Shown here piece after piece: positions 22,951-36,110 of a stretch of 64,000 nt of DNA. The position numbers and the translations under genes are program-made. Below the pieces are notes generated by a model. That model was not told the DNA's origin and did not search any database. It saw only the letters and a program-made list of their open reading frames with translations. The stretch covers positions 309,834 through 373,833 of the forward strand of contig WFMF01000162.1 in NCBI GenBank assembly GCA_011033025.1, given 5' to 3'. The first letter of the stretch is position 1. Each line of letters opens with the position of its first letter. This DNA is from Beroe forskalii (Eukaryota > Ctenophora > Nuda > Beroida > Beroidae).

Positions 22951-23628
22951 TTGCAGCATTTGAATAGCAGCAATATTTTATACTTTATTCTGTATTTAAC
23001 AGACAGAAAATATCCGGGCAGTTTCAAGATGCGAACATGGTTCTTCCCAGCCCAACTGAGAACGAATCCTGGTTTAAGCCCAATTCCGAACCATCATTTC
23101 ATAGTGGTGCTGGGTCAGTTGGTTACCGAACGGATTGTTCAGGAGAATGGCACCATCCTGTCATTCTCAAGCTAACCATCGAGGTGGGGGGTCGGGTGCA
23201 ACCTGTTACACCTGGTTCTTGGACTTGTTGTCTCAGGCCCACAGAGGCGGGGTTTCTGTTCGTGGCCTGCCACCCAGGTGACGGGTGCTGTATCTCCCTC
23301 TTCCTCACTCCTGCTCGGCACTGGACATGTGGACCTTCCAGCGGCTCATGCCAACCACCTGATTGGTCCGTTTGGTGTCGTATGCGGGGGGGGTGTCACG
23401 TGGTGCGATGTGGGGGGTCTGGGTGGTCCACCGATTTCTAATGCATCGAGTATAACAGGGCACAGAACCTGTGACCATCGTGGGCTATACAATGCACGAC
23501 CTCTAACAGGGCACAGAACCTGTATATACACGCCTCAAAATGGAAACCACAACTGAGATTAGAACCAGTCTTCCCAGGTCCCCTACACACTAAACTAATT
23601 CATGTCCCCGCATTGTACTTGCAACCGC
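22951..23628. other. GC-rich unassigned stretch
   Basis: 23170-23450 is markedly GC-richer than its surroundings and open in several frames, but no domain is recognisable on either strand. I looked for upstream exons of the carrier gene and saw none. ACAGGGCACAGAACCTGT, an imperfect palindrome, is repeated at 23456-23473 and 23504-23521. GCATTGTACTTGCAACC is duplicated at 23610-23626 and 23627-23643, next to the LINE insertion. Confidence 0.4.
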
Positions 23629-23638
23629 ATTGTACTTG

Positions 23639-25761
23639 CAACCAATCTCCTCCATATGAGCAGGAACTACGTAGCCAAAACGTGGGGTCTTACACCAGGT
23701 AGAGCAAGATGGTTATACAAACAGGTCATACTTCCAACCATAAGCTACTCGTGCTTCGTATGGGTCCACAGGATAGACGAAACAGCCTACCTTAGAGACC
23801 TCCTAGATAAAGTACAAAAACTAGCCACACTCCAAATTACGGGAGGATTCACTAAGTCACCCAATATCACTCTGGATACACTAGCAGGCCTTATGCCAAT
23901 TGAAGTCTTCATGAGATTCTGTGCAAGCAAGACAGCCATTAGGCTAAAAGTTGAAAACAACTGGCGGGGTAACTACACCATGACCAAGAAGATAATATCC
24001 CATGCCCACTATCTAGACCAACAGATCAAAAAACTAAACATCCCAAACCAACTAGAATTCCTGGATAGAATCCCCAAAACACAATCCAAAAACTCGCACT
24101 TTCAAGTTTCAACATCCCAAAACCTATCACCCACCCTCCCGAATGATATCATAATTTTTACAGACGGCTCCTTACGCAAAAACCAAGCGGGCGCTGGGTT
24201 TACTATATTCCAAAACGATATCACAATCATGGAACAATCCATCAGCCTGGGCAAATTGGCAACCATCAACCAATGCGAAATGATTGCAATCAAGGAGTCT
24301 GCTGACACCCTTCTGGCTACCAAAACACAAAACCATAACATCATATTTTTCTCAGACTCACTCAGCTCCCTAATAAGTCTCTCTAATGGCATAACAACCT
24401 CCAAATTAACCCTTAACACAATCAACTCACTTAACCGCCTAGGATCAGTAAACCAAGTGACTCTCCATAAAGTCAAAGCCCACTCTGGAGTGGCTGGTAA
24501 CGAACAGGCCGACTTTTTGGCCAAGAAGGGAGCCGACACTCTTCCCACAGGACCGGAACCCTTTACCTACCTTAGTTGGAGCATTGTGATCAATAAACTG
24601 CTCAACAAAGCTCGAACCGAGACACTCACACGCATTAAAAATTCTAAACATAATCAATCAGCCAAAACGGTCCTTGAAAATTACATTGAAAACCATGGTT
24701 TCAACATATGTGACCCAAGGAAAAGACAATTAAGAGAACTTACCCACATGTTAACGAACCAGAACTGGCTGAATAACAGCAGGAACAAGAGAGACCCGAA
24801 CACCTCCCCCAACTGTGAACACTGTCCCGGTACCAAAGAAACTGCTGAACATTTTATAGGAGAGTGCCCAGCATATGCCCACATTAGAATCAGTATCTTC
24901 GGCATACCATACATTAGTCTCCCCCAAATCCTTTGCGAATTTGGCCCAAAAAAGCTAACTTACTTTATTCACAAAACAGGTCGCACTAACTCCAACTATT
25001 ATCCCACATAAGATACACGAGCACAGGGCAACTACTATAACACAACCGAAACACAAGGGTATATCTTATGGAAACTCTAGAAACACTAAAGCCTTTGCGA
25101 ATTTGGCCCAAAAAGTTAACTCACTCCATCCACAAAACAGGTTACTCCAACATCAAATACTAGCCCATTTTACATACTTCAAAAAGGATTGTCCCCACTC
25201 GCTGGGGACCACGAGCACAGGGCAAACTCTATAACACATATCGAAACGCAAGGTTATATCTTATGGAAACTCAGGCAACCCATCTACTGAACCTTAGCGC
25301 AGTCGCCAAGACTATATCCTGATACAAACCACACAATCCTTCGCGCAAAGCCAGCCGCGCGCAACTCTACCAGCCGCGCACTTATTCTTCCCCCCCAGCC
25401 CTTTCGGCTACCCTGAAAATATTACCCTGACTAAATCTAATAATAACCACGACAAAACCACAATCAACCGACATAGTCCTGCACAACTCAACCTGATGGA
25501 CTCTCAGAGCCCAGTGTTAGAGGGACATGGCCCAAAAGCCAATCTTACCAAGGGATCACGGTAGTCAATCTTCGGAGGGGCGCCCCCGACCATTTGGTGC
25601 TTCCAGGAGCACCACCATCTGGCACCCAGGTAAGGGGTTACTAGCTTGCTAGAGTGCATCCAGATGGGTCCCAGCAGGGCCCTCTGTAATGGAGAGCCGC
25701 CACCGTCACTCGCGAAAGCGGTGGCGTGTGGTCCGCGGATTTTGCACCAAAAAAAAAAAAA
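23639..25761 (+). mobile_element. I-like non-LTR retrotransposon, copy 2, 5'-truncated
   Basis: Begins within the RT thumb region and ends in a poly(A) run at 25749-25761. It is flanked by the direct repeat ATTGTACTTG (23629-23638 and 25762-25771), the expected target duplication. It matches copy 1 (6930-11312) closely over its whole length, including the 3' end TCCGCGGATTTTGCACC. The 3' UTR holds a diverged direct repeat of about 150 bp: TTTGCGAATTTGGCCCAAAA occurs near 24935 and 25094, each followed by CACAAAACAGGT. Truncation at the 5' end is normal for target-primed reverse transcription. Confidence 0.93.
23640..25011 (+). pseudogene. Open C-terminal part of LINE ORF2: thumb, RNase H, zinc knuckle
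   Basis: About 457 codons with no stop. RNase H residues are all visible: Asp in IIFTDGS (about 24160), Glu in NQCEMIAIKES (about 24280), Asp in FFSDSLSSL (about 24350) and Asp in NEQADFLAK (about 24510), with the HKVKAHSGV loop. A CEHC-x8-H-x4-C knuckle (about 24818-24870) follows, the usual end of such ORF2 proteins. The RT catalytic core is missing, so the copy is dead despite the clean frame. It is the reference that shows copy 1 to be inverted. Confidence 0.92.
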
Positions 25762-25982
25762 ATTGTACTTGAGTACTTGTCTGCATCACCTATCAGAACT
25801 ACTCATCCAATTACCGAAGTGCAACTGCAAACCAGTTAGTCAGCAGATCTTACACAAACTCCACCAACATAAGACCACACCGCAACTACCAAGATTAGTA
25901 CAGACCGTCGCACAAACTCAACCAGTGGTGTGTTCACAGAGCACAAGGTTAAAGAGTCTTATCTCCCTAGGACTTCTTTCCA

Positions 25983-26212
25983 TAGGGATCAAAGTAGTCA
26001 ATCTTCGGAGGGGCGCCCCCGACCAATTGTTACTCCTAGAGTATCACCACCTGAGCACCTGGTACCAGGTAAGAGGTGGCTAGCAAGCCTAGTAGTGCAA
26101 CCAGGTGGGTCCCAGTAGAACTCTCTGCAATTGAGAGTTGCCACCCATCCCTGGAAGGGGATGCGGTGGTCTGTTGGCATTGCACCAAAAAAAATAAAAT
26201 AAAATAAAAAAA
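25983..26212 (+). mobile_element. Diverged LINE 3' end with (TAAAA)n tail
   Basis: Matches the last 230 bp of the I-like LINE (AGTAGTCAATCTTCGGAGGG, then GCGCCCCCGACC and an ending in TTGCACC) with many substitutions, ending in an A/TAAAA tail at 26187-26212. It follows copy 2 directly, so copy 2 landed beside an older relative. The 5' limit is uncertain; the sequence between 25772 and 25983 may be more of it. Confidence 0.75.
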
Positions 26213-26795
26213 GACAGAAAATATAACTTTTTAAGATATGGCTTGATGTGTTCCCACCCTTTCGTTCCATTGATTTGAAAACCAAATCGTACTGCATTAT
26301 TCTGCAACTTTTCTGGTCGTATGAAAGTATACCAATGACCCCCTACTGACCCCTTGCTGACCCCACTCTAAACCATGATAATGACGCCACTTTTGACCAC
26401 TTATTTCTGGCGTGCTACCACATTTGAGTGTTGTATCACAGAGTTTTATTCCGCATTATGCCATGTTAGGGGGCTGAAAACTGCTAATATACAAATGCTG
26501 CTAATAATGTCGTCTTACTCATGAATTATAAATAAGCATTGAAACACCAGCCACGATTTTCCGGTACACTATTTCTTTCAGTCAGTCAGTCAGTGGTTTT
26601 ATTTGATGATAGCACCCATCAAATTGAACAAGAACTCACTTTCATTAAGTTTAAGATTTCATATTTACTTTCATGTTTAGTTTTTAGACTTAGTTCAAAT
26701 TTGAAGCGTCGAATTCAGATAAAAAACTAATATGAGACACTGCTGGCAAAAAGGTAGCTTAGATAAGACACAAGTAAAGTTTTCGGTCATATGAA
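26213..26795. other. Intergenic; small repeats only
   Basis: GTATGAAAGTATACCAATGA followed by four CCCCYNNTGA units at 26315-26370 is a short forerunner of the large array that starts at 26796. (CAGT)4 lies at about 26580. Nothing else is supported. Confidence 0.5.
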
Positions 26796-26798
26796 AGT

Positions 26799-27010
26799 AT
26801 ATCAATGACCCCCTACTGACCCCCTGCTGACCCCCTACTGACTCCCTACTGAACCCTTGCTGACCCCCTACTGACCCCCTGGTGAACCCCTGCTGGCCCC
26901 CTGGTGAACCCCTACTGAACCCCTGCTTACCCCCTACTGACCCCCTGGTGAACTCCTACTGACCCCCTGGTGAACCCCTACTGACCCCCTGGTGAACCCC
27001 TACTGACCAC
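26799..27010. repeat. 11 bp CCCCCTACTGA minisatellite (first of four blocks)
   Basis: Units CCCCCTACTGA, CCCCCTGCTGA and CCCCTGGTGAA alternate. Mirror blocks occur at 27343-27560 (as GGGGTCAGTAG), 32629-32842 and 33164-33380, always next to centre C. Confidence 0.95.
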
Positions 27011-28342
27011 TTTCTGATCATTGTTTAAATTCTCATCACGAGTGATTTCTAACATCTAAAAGCACTTTAAATTTCACTTTGCCTTATCACAAAGTAATAA
27101 GGCAAATGACCGTCGACCGACGCACCCTCAACAAACCAAAATACCATAAACAGTAAACACACCCTATATATGTTAAGTATACTATGTTAGTATGTTAGTA
27201 TTTACGCTATATTAGTTGTGTTAGTTATTATTGCCATAACTAACATAGATAACATGCAAGCGTCATGATTAGGCTAAGTGAAATTTAAAGTGCTTTAAGA
27301 TGTTTAAAATCACTCATGATAAGAATTGAAACAATGATCCGAAAGTGGTCAGTAGGGGTTCACCAGGGGGTCAGTAGGGGTTCACCAGGGGGTCAGTAGG
27401 GGGTCAGCAGGGGTTCAGTAGAGAGTCAGCAGGGGGTCAGTAGGGGGTCAGCAGTGGGACAGTAGGGGTTCACCAGGGGGTCAGTAAGGGGTCAGTTTGG
27501 GGTCAGCAGGGGGCCAGTAGAGGTTCACCAGGGGGTCAGTAGGGGGTCAGTACTCAGTAGGGGCCTCAGAAGTGAAAATATGGGCTTTTGAAATTTGAAA
27601 ATCGTCATTTTTGACCATTTTTGGACAGGAGCCAACTTTGAAAATTCATATTTTCACTTCTGAGGCCTAAATCAAAAATCGGCTCGCACGAAAGTTTTGT
27701 TTTATGCCCTAGAACATAACTACCAATTGTCATGGGTTTTACTCAAAAATTGTAGGAGGAGATAGATTTTAAAGTTAATTTCCGGCAAAATGCGTTGTAA
27801 TTTTGCGCGCGCACTGTAATTACAGGTGAAATCGCGATTTTAAAAATTCATAACTTCGGCTAGGAACAATATTTTTACATGGGGTAAAAACCGACTGGTA
27901 GCTGGCGTTCTCCTCTATCAGAAACAACAAAAAAACCGGAAATCGACCTCAGACCCCCCCCGGCCCCCTTAATATATTGATCCACCTGCAATGTAAAATT
28001 TCATGTATGTTATTTGAATTTTCAAATAAAAGATTAAAGAAACAGCAAAAACCCAAAAATTGGCCTCAGAGACCCCACCCCCTTAATAATATTATATGTC
28101 CATCGACTATTAACCTACATTAGAAATGCAGCTGATGAGGGAAAATAGTTCAAAAATATTCTCGTCAGCTCGTTTGCACATGATTGTCAGCAGAATTATT
28201 CTTTGGTCTTAGCATAGTTGACAGTTGAAAAGTTTACGTCCATGTCAAATGTCAATCATTCCATGTGTCTGCACCTGTAATTTTAATAACTCTAAGTTTG
28301 TGCGCTTGAAAAATTTGTATTTTTTCAAGAATTTATCTCTTA

Positions 28343-28863
28343 CCTTAGTACACTTAAGAACGGCATCACGTAATTTGCGCGCAATTTAAGATCGGCGCAC
28401 TTTATTAGTGTGGTTTTTTATGAGATCGAAAACGATGTGTAAATATGAATAAAATTTGAAATTTTCCTCTTGATTACGAGACATCATATTCATAGGACCA
28501 GCAATATACAATTTTACAATTATGACAAGAAACAAATTTTCAACAGTAATGAGTTGTAGTATCCATCATTTTAATCTACAAACTACAGTACAGAAGTGCT
28601 GTAGTTTGGACCGTGCATATCTCAGAAAGGCAACATAATAATTTCATCCTTTAAACTATCGAAGTTTTAGCTGACGGTCGTGATTCATTAATTCATGCCC
28701 GAAAAAACCAAAATCGGAAAAACGCAAAATTCATGAAATTTTCCACTTAATTAGCATACACTTAATTTTATGCGCACTTAAGTACTATACACTTAATTAG
28801 TGCGGGTTTTTCCAAACCGCACTAATCAAGTGACGCCGTTCTTAAATCTTAAGTGTACTAAGG
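28343..28863. mobile_element. 521 bp TA-flanked MITE inside the palindrome arm
   Basis: Inverted ends CCTTAGTACACTTAAG, flanked by TA at 28341-28342 and 28864-28865. Inner AGTGCGG/CCGCACT inverted blocks are also present. Mirror and tandem copies lie at about 31324-31848 and 34158-34682, so it entered before the arm was copied. It shares the outer CCTTA with the elements at 18106 and 58349. Confidence 0.7.
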
Positions 28864-31800
28864 TATTGAACTGTTTCTTACTCAAGCACATATTTACGGC
28901 GTGACATAATGATTTGCACTCGGAACATAAATCGAAACCTGTAACAGTAAACGAAAAAATAATGTTTGAGCGATAATTTTCAGACAATTTTACGTTAGAA
29001 AGATTCATTCATCTTCATTTTATCATAGAGTCAACAGCTGATTGAAGTATCTTTTAAAGTCTGATTACATCAACGCTCTGTGTAACTGTTAACAAAATAA
29101 TTTTCCCATATTTTGAAACGAACATGACTCAAATTGTAGTAGTCTCATTTTAAAGATTTTCACACCAATACAAGGTATATATAACACGAGTGACCTAACA
29201 AAATAATATTCAAATTGGATGTAAAACGGCAAAGTTGTGAATTTTTAATCGACACCTTCCTCAAAATTTCATGAAGTTCATCTCCTCATAGGAGGAGATG
29301 AACTTCAAAAATTCGTATCCGGCGCTTTTTAAGGATTCGGTTACTCATTTTCACATCATTTGTGGTGCTTCATATGCTTAACACTTTAACATATGTTTCA
29401 AACGGTCGTATATGCAACCATAGTTGAGCAAATTATGGAAATTTTTCTGCCTCTTGGGTTAGAAAGCCACCTAAATTTCCCGACCTCAGAGTTCGAAAAG
29501 CCAGTTTTAACTTTTATGGATCCTTTTGGTTTTGGTGGATTTCTTTAAAAGTAAAAATAATAATAACCAAACATTTAATTAATCGCCTTGAGGCCCATAA
29601 CGGATTCAAAACTACTCATAATTTAACCCAAGCTATGAAAAGCGACTCATAGGATCAAAAGCCTTCTGAATAAATATGTTTTAAGCTTGGTTTTGAACCT
29701 AGAAACACCATTTTCAGTGACGTACAAAGAAACACAATCTGCGACTTTATAAGTAAGACTAGCAGGCCCGTTGGGCCTGCAAATACACAGCTCACTCGGC
29801 GCTGCTACGCAGCACCTCGTTCGCAAAATTCAAATCAACTAAATACTTTTTGTAGTTTGCGGATTGGGATGTTTGATATAAGTCGCATGATAAATGTATT
29901 TTAAACCGAGGTTTCTTGAAATTTTGATTGACACTTTTGCGACAAGATAAACTGCTCTTTAAGGGAGTCTTAAAACGTTTCGATGTTACAAACATACATC
30001 AATTGATTGTCAATTGATACTCTCCGCCTAATTAGATTATGTAACTAGTTTTAGTAACAGATTAGTAGACATAGTACGTTTAGTAATGAATTTTGATTGA
30101 ATATTTGTTGTTTTTTGAATTAATTTATTTTTCGTTCGAATTTGATTTAATTTAAATTTTGAATAAAGTATTTTTCAGAACTGAAGATGATGTATGTTTG
30201 TAACATCGAAACGTTTTAAGACTCCCTTAAAGAGCAGTTTATCTTGTCGCAAAAGTGTCAATCAAAATTTCAAGAAACCTCGGTTTAAAATACATTTATC
30301 ATGCGACTTATATCAAACATCCCAATCCGCAAACTACAAAAAGTATTTAGTTGATTTGAATTTTGCGAACGAGGTGCTGCGTAGCAGCGCCGAGTGAGCT
30401 GTGTATTTGCAGGCCCAACGGGCCTGCTAGTCTTACTTATAAAGTCGCAGATTGTGTTTCTTTGTACGTCACTGAAAATGGTGTTTCTAGGTTCAAAACC
30501 AAGCTTAAAACATATTTATTCAGAAGGCTTTTGATCCTATGAGTCGCTTTTCATAGCTTGGGTTAAATTATGAGTAGTTTTGAATCCGTTATGGGCCTCA
30601 AGGCGATTAATTAAATGTTTGGTTATTATTATTTTTACTTTTAAAGAAATCCACCAAAACCAAAAGGATCCATAAAAGTTAAAACTGGCTTTTCGAACTC
30701 TGAGGTCGGGAAATTTAGGTGGCTTTCTAACCCAAGAGGCAGAAAAATTTCCATAATTTGCTCAACTATGGTTGCATATACGACCGTTTGAAACATATGT
30801 TAAAGTGTTAAGCATATGAAGCACCACAAATGATGTGAAAATGAGTAACCGAATCCTTAAAAAGCGCCGGATACGAATTTTTGAAGTTCATCTCCTCCTA
30901 TGAGGAGATGAACTTCATGAAATTTTGAGGAAGGTGTCGATTAAAAATTCACAACTTTGCCGTTTTACATCCAATTTGAATATTATTTTGTTAGGTCACT
31001 CGTGTTATATATACCTTGTATTGGTGTGAAAATCTTTAAAATGAGACTACTACAATTTGAGTCATGTTCGTTTCAAAATATGGGAAAATTATTTTGTTAA
31101 CAGTTACACAGAGCGTTGATGTAATCAGACTTTAAAAGATACTTCAATCAGCTGTTGACTCTATGATAAAATGAAGATGAATGAATCTTTCTAACGTAAA
31201 ATTGTCTGAAAATTATCGCTCAAACATTATTTTTTCGTTTACTGTTACAGGTTTCGATTTATGTTCCGAGTGCAAATCATTATGTCACGCCGTAAATATG
31301 TGCTTGAGTAAGAAACAGTTCAATACCTTAGTACACTTAAGATTTAAGAACGGCGTCACTTGATTAGTGCGGTTTGGAAAAACCCGCACTAATTAAGTGT
31401 ATAGTACTTAAGTGCGCATAAAATTAAGTGTATGCTAATTAAGTGGAAAATTTCATGAATTTTGCGTTTTTTCCGATTTTGGTTTTTTCGGGCATGAATT
31501 AATGAATCACGACCGTCAGCTAAAACTTCGATAGTTTAAAGGATGAAATTATTATGTTGCCTTTCTGAGATATGCATGGTCCAAACTACAGCACTTCTGT
31601 ACTGTAGTTTGTAGATTAAAATAATGGATACTACAACTCATTACTGTTGAAAATTTGTTTCTTGTCATAATTGTAAAATTGTATATTGCTGGTCCTATGA
31701 ATATGATGTCTCGTAATCAAGAGGAAAATTTCAAATTTTATTCATATTTACACATCGTTTTCGATCTCATAAAAAACCACACTAATAAAGTGCGCCGATC

Positions 31801-34800
31801 TTAAATTGCGCGCAAATTACGTGATGCCGTTCTTAAGTGTACTAAGGTAAGAGATAAATTCTTGAAAAAATACAAATTTTTCAAGCGCACAAACTTAGAG
31901 TTATTAAAATTACAGGTGCAGACACATGGAATGATTGACATTTGACATGGACGTAAACTTTTCAACTGTCAACTATGCTAAGACCAAAGAATAATTCTGC
32001 TGACAATCATGTGCAAACGAGCTGACGAGAATATTTTTGAACTATTTTCCCTCATCAGCTGCATTTCTAATGTAGGTTAATAGTCGATGGACATATAATA
32101 TTATTAAGGGGGTGGGGTCTCTGAGGCCAATTTTTGGGTTTTTGCTGTTTCTTTAATCTTTTATTTGAAAATTCAAATAACATACATGAAATTTTACATT
32201 GCAGGTGGATCAATATATTAAGGGGGCCGGGGGGGTCTGAGGTCGATTTCCGGTTTTTTTGTTGTTTCTGATAGAGGAGAACGCCAGCTACCAGTCGGTT
32301 TTTACCCCATGTAAAAATATTGTTCCTAGCCGAAGTTATGAATTTTTAAAATCGCGATTTCACCTGTAATTACAGTGCGCGCGCAAAATTACAACGCATT
32401 TTGCCGGAAATTAACTTTAAAATCTATCTCCTCCTACAATTTTTGAGTAAAACCCATGACAATTGGTAGTTATGTTCTAGGGCATAAAACAAAACTTTCG
32501 TGCGAGCCGATTTTTGATTTAGGCCTCAGAAGTGAAAATATGAATTTTCAAAGTTGGCTCCTGTCCAAAAATGGTCAAAAATGACGATTTTCAAATTTCA
32601 AAAGCCCATATTTTCACTTCTGAGGCCCCTACTGAGTACTGACCCCCTACTGACCCCCTGGTGAACCTCTACTGGCCCCCTGCTGACCCCAAACTGACCC
32701 CTTACTGACCCCCTGGTGAACCCCTACTGTCCCACTGCTGACCCCCTACTGACCCCCTGCTGACCCTCTACTGAACCCCTGCTGACCCCCTACCGACCCC
32801 CTGGTGAACCCCTACTGACCCCCTGGTGAACCCCTACTGACCACTTTCTGATCATGAGTGATTTTGAACATCTAAAAGCACTTTAAATTTCACTTTGCCT
32901 TATCACAAAGTAATAAGGCAAAAGACCAATCGACCGATGCACCCTCAACACACCAAAAAACCATAAACAGTAAACACACCCTATATATGTTAAGTATACT
33001 ATGTTAGTATGTTAGTATTTACGCTATATTAGTTGTGTTAGTTATTATTGCCATAACTAACATAGATAACATGCAAGCGTCATGATTAGGCTAAGTGAAA
33101 TTTAAAGTGCTTTAAGATGTTTAAAATCACTCATGATAAGAATTGAAACAATGATCCGAAAGTGGTCAGTAGGGGTTCACCAGGGGGTCAGTAGGGGTTC
33201 ACCAGGGGGTCAGTAGGGGGTCAGCAGGGGTTCAGTAGAGAGTCAGCAGGGGGTCAGTAGGGGGTCAGCAGTGGGACAGTAGGGGTTCACCAGGGGGTCA
33301 GTAAGGGGTCAGTTTGGGGTCAGCAGGGGGCCAGTAGAGGTTCACCAGGGGGTCAGTAGGGGGTCAGTACTCAGTAGGGGCCTCAGAAGTGAAAATATGG
33401 GCTTTTGAAATTTGAAAATCGTCATTTTTGACCATTTTTGGACAGGAGCCAACTTTGAAAATTCATATTTTCACTTCTGAGGCCTAAATCAAAAATCGGC
33501 TCGCACGAAAGTTTTGTTTTATGCCCTAGAACATAACTACCAATTGTCATGGGTTTTACTCAAAAATTGTAGGAGGAGATAGATTTTAAAGTTAATTTCC
33601 GGCAAAATGCGTTGTAATTTTGCGCGCGCACTGTAATTACAGGTGAAATCGCGATTTTAAAAATTCATAACTTCGGCTAGGAACAATATTTTTACATGGG
33701 GTAAAAACCGACTGGTAGCTGGCGTTCTCCTCTATCAGAAACAACAAAAAAACCGGAAATCGACCTCAGACCCCCCCGGCCCCCTTAATATATTGATCCA
33801 CCTGCAATGTAAAATTTCATGTATGTTATTTGAATTTTCAAATAAAAGATTAAAGAAACAGCAAAAACCCAAAAATTGGCCTCAGAGACCCCACCCCCTT
33901 AATAATATTATATGTCCATCGACTATTAACCTACATTAGAAATGCAGCTGATGAGGGAAAATAGTTCAAAAATATTCTCGTCAGCTCGTTTGCACATGAT
34001 TGTCAGCAGAATTATTCTTTGGTCTTAGCATAGTTGACAGTTGAAAAGTTTACGTCCATGTCAAATGTCAATCATTCCATGTGTCTGCACCTGTAATTTT
34101 AATAACTCTAAGTTTGTGCGCTTGAAAAATTTGTATTTTTTCAAGAATTTATCTCTTACCTTAGTACACTTAAGAACGGCATCACGTAATTTGCGCGCAA
34201 TTTAAGATCGGCGCACTTTATTAGTGTGGTTTTTTATGAGATCGAAAACGATGTGTAAATATGAATAAAATTTGAAATTTTCCTCTTGATTACGAGACAT
34301 CATATTCATAGGACCAGCAATATACAATTTTACAATCATGACAAGAAACAATTTTCAACAGTAATGAGTTGTAATATCCATTATTTTAATCTACAAACTA
34401 CAGTACAGAAGTGCTGTAGTTTGGACCGTGCATATCTCAGAAAGGCAACATAATAATTTCATTCTTTAAACTATCGAAGTTTTAGCTGACGGTCGTGATT
34501 CATTAATTCATGCCCGAAAAAACCCCAAATCGGAAAAAACGCAAAATTTATGAAATTTTCCACTTAATTAGCATACACTTAATTTTATGCGCACTTAAGT
34601 ACTATACACTTAATTAGTGCGGGTTTTTCCAAACCGCACTAATCAAGTGACGCCGTTCTTAAATCTTAAGTGTACTAAGGTATTGAACTGTTTCTTACTC
34701 AAGCACATATTTACGGCGTGACATAATGATTTGCACTCGGAACATAAATCGAAACCTGTAACAGTAAACGAAAAAATAATGTTTGAGCGATAATTTTCAG

Positions 34801-36110
34801 ACAATTTTACGTTAGAAAGATTCATTCATCTTCATTTTATCATAGAGTCAACAGCTGATTGAAGTATCTTTTAAAGTCTGATTACATCAACGCTCTGTGT
34901 AACTGTTAACAAAATAATTTTCCCATATTTTGAAACGAACATGACTCAAATTGTAGTAGTCTCATTTTAAAGATTTTCACACCAATACAAGGTATATATA
35001 ACACGAGTGACCTAACAAAATAATATTCAAATTGGATGTAAAACGGCAAAGTTGTGAATTTTTAATCGACACCTTCCTCAAAATTTCATGAAGTTCATCT
35101 CCTCATAGGAGGAGATGAACTTCAAAAATTCGTATCCGGCGCTTTTTAAGGATTCGGTTACTCATTTTCACATCATTTGTGGTGCTTCATATGCTTAACA
35201 CTTTAACATATGTTTCAAACGGTCGTATATGCAACCATAGTTGAGCAAATTATGGAAATTTTTCTGCCTCTTGGGTTAGAAAGCCACCTAAATTTCCCGA
35301 CCTCAGAGTTCGAAAAGCCAGTTTTAACTTTTATGGATCCTTTTGGTTTTGGTGGATTTCTTTAAAAGTAAAAATAATAATAACCAAACATTTAATTAAT
35401 CGCCTTGAGGCCCATAACGGATTCAAAACTACTCATAATTTAACCCAAGCTATGAAAAGCGACTCATAGGATCAAAAGCCTTCTGAATAAATATGTTTTA
35501 AGCTTGGTTTTGAACCTAGAAACACCATTTTCAGTGACGTACAAAGAAACACAATCTGCGACTTTATAAGTAAGACTAGCAGGCCCGTTGGGCCTGCAAA
35601 TACACAGCTCACTCGGCGCTGCTACGCAGCACCTCGTTCGCAAAATTCAAATCAACTAAATACTTTTTGTAGTTTGCGGATTGGGATGTTTGATATAAGT
35701 CGCATGATAAATGTATTTTAAACCGAGGTTTCTTGAAATTTTGATTGACACTTTTGCGACAAGATAAACTGCTCTTTAAGGGAGTCTTAAAACGTTTCGA
35801 TGTTACAAACATACATCAATTGATTGTCAATTGATACTCTCCGCCTAATTAGATTATGTAACTAGTTTTAGTAACAGATTAGTAGACATAGTACGTTAAG
35901 TAATGAATTTTGATTGAATATTTGTTGTTTTTTGAATTAATTTATTTTTCGTTCGAATTTGATTTAATTTAAATTTTGAATAAAGTATTTTTCAGAACTG
36001 AAGATGATGTATGTTTGTAACATCGAAACGTTTTAAGACTCCCTTAAAGAGCAGTTTATCTTGTCGCAAAAGTGTCAATCAAAATTTCAAGAAACCTCGG
36101 TTTAAAATAC

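Larger units (their letters stand above)
26796..36110. repeat. Alternating long palindrome, period 5817 bp
   Basis: Order: partial arm, centre C (about 27011-27342), arm A (27343-29998), centre D (29999-30190), inverted arm A' (30191-32842), centre C again (32843-33163), arm A again (33164-35815), centre D again (35816-36007), then A' cut off at about 36110. Mirror positions obey x + y = 60189 across 27561-32628 without net indels, and sampled stretches differ at about one base per hundred or less. The second C-A-D set is a direct repeat shifted by exactly 5817 bp. Short frames found two to four times (60 and 67 residues) are by-products of this symmetry. Confidence 0.93.

Noticed and set aside
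22951-23580. Missing 5' exons of the mitochondrial carrier in the GC-rich stretch
   Set aside because: Translated on the minus strand, no PxDxxK signature or carrier-like helix appears.
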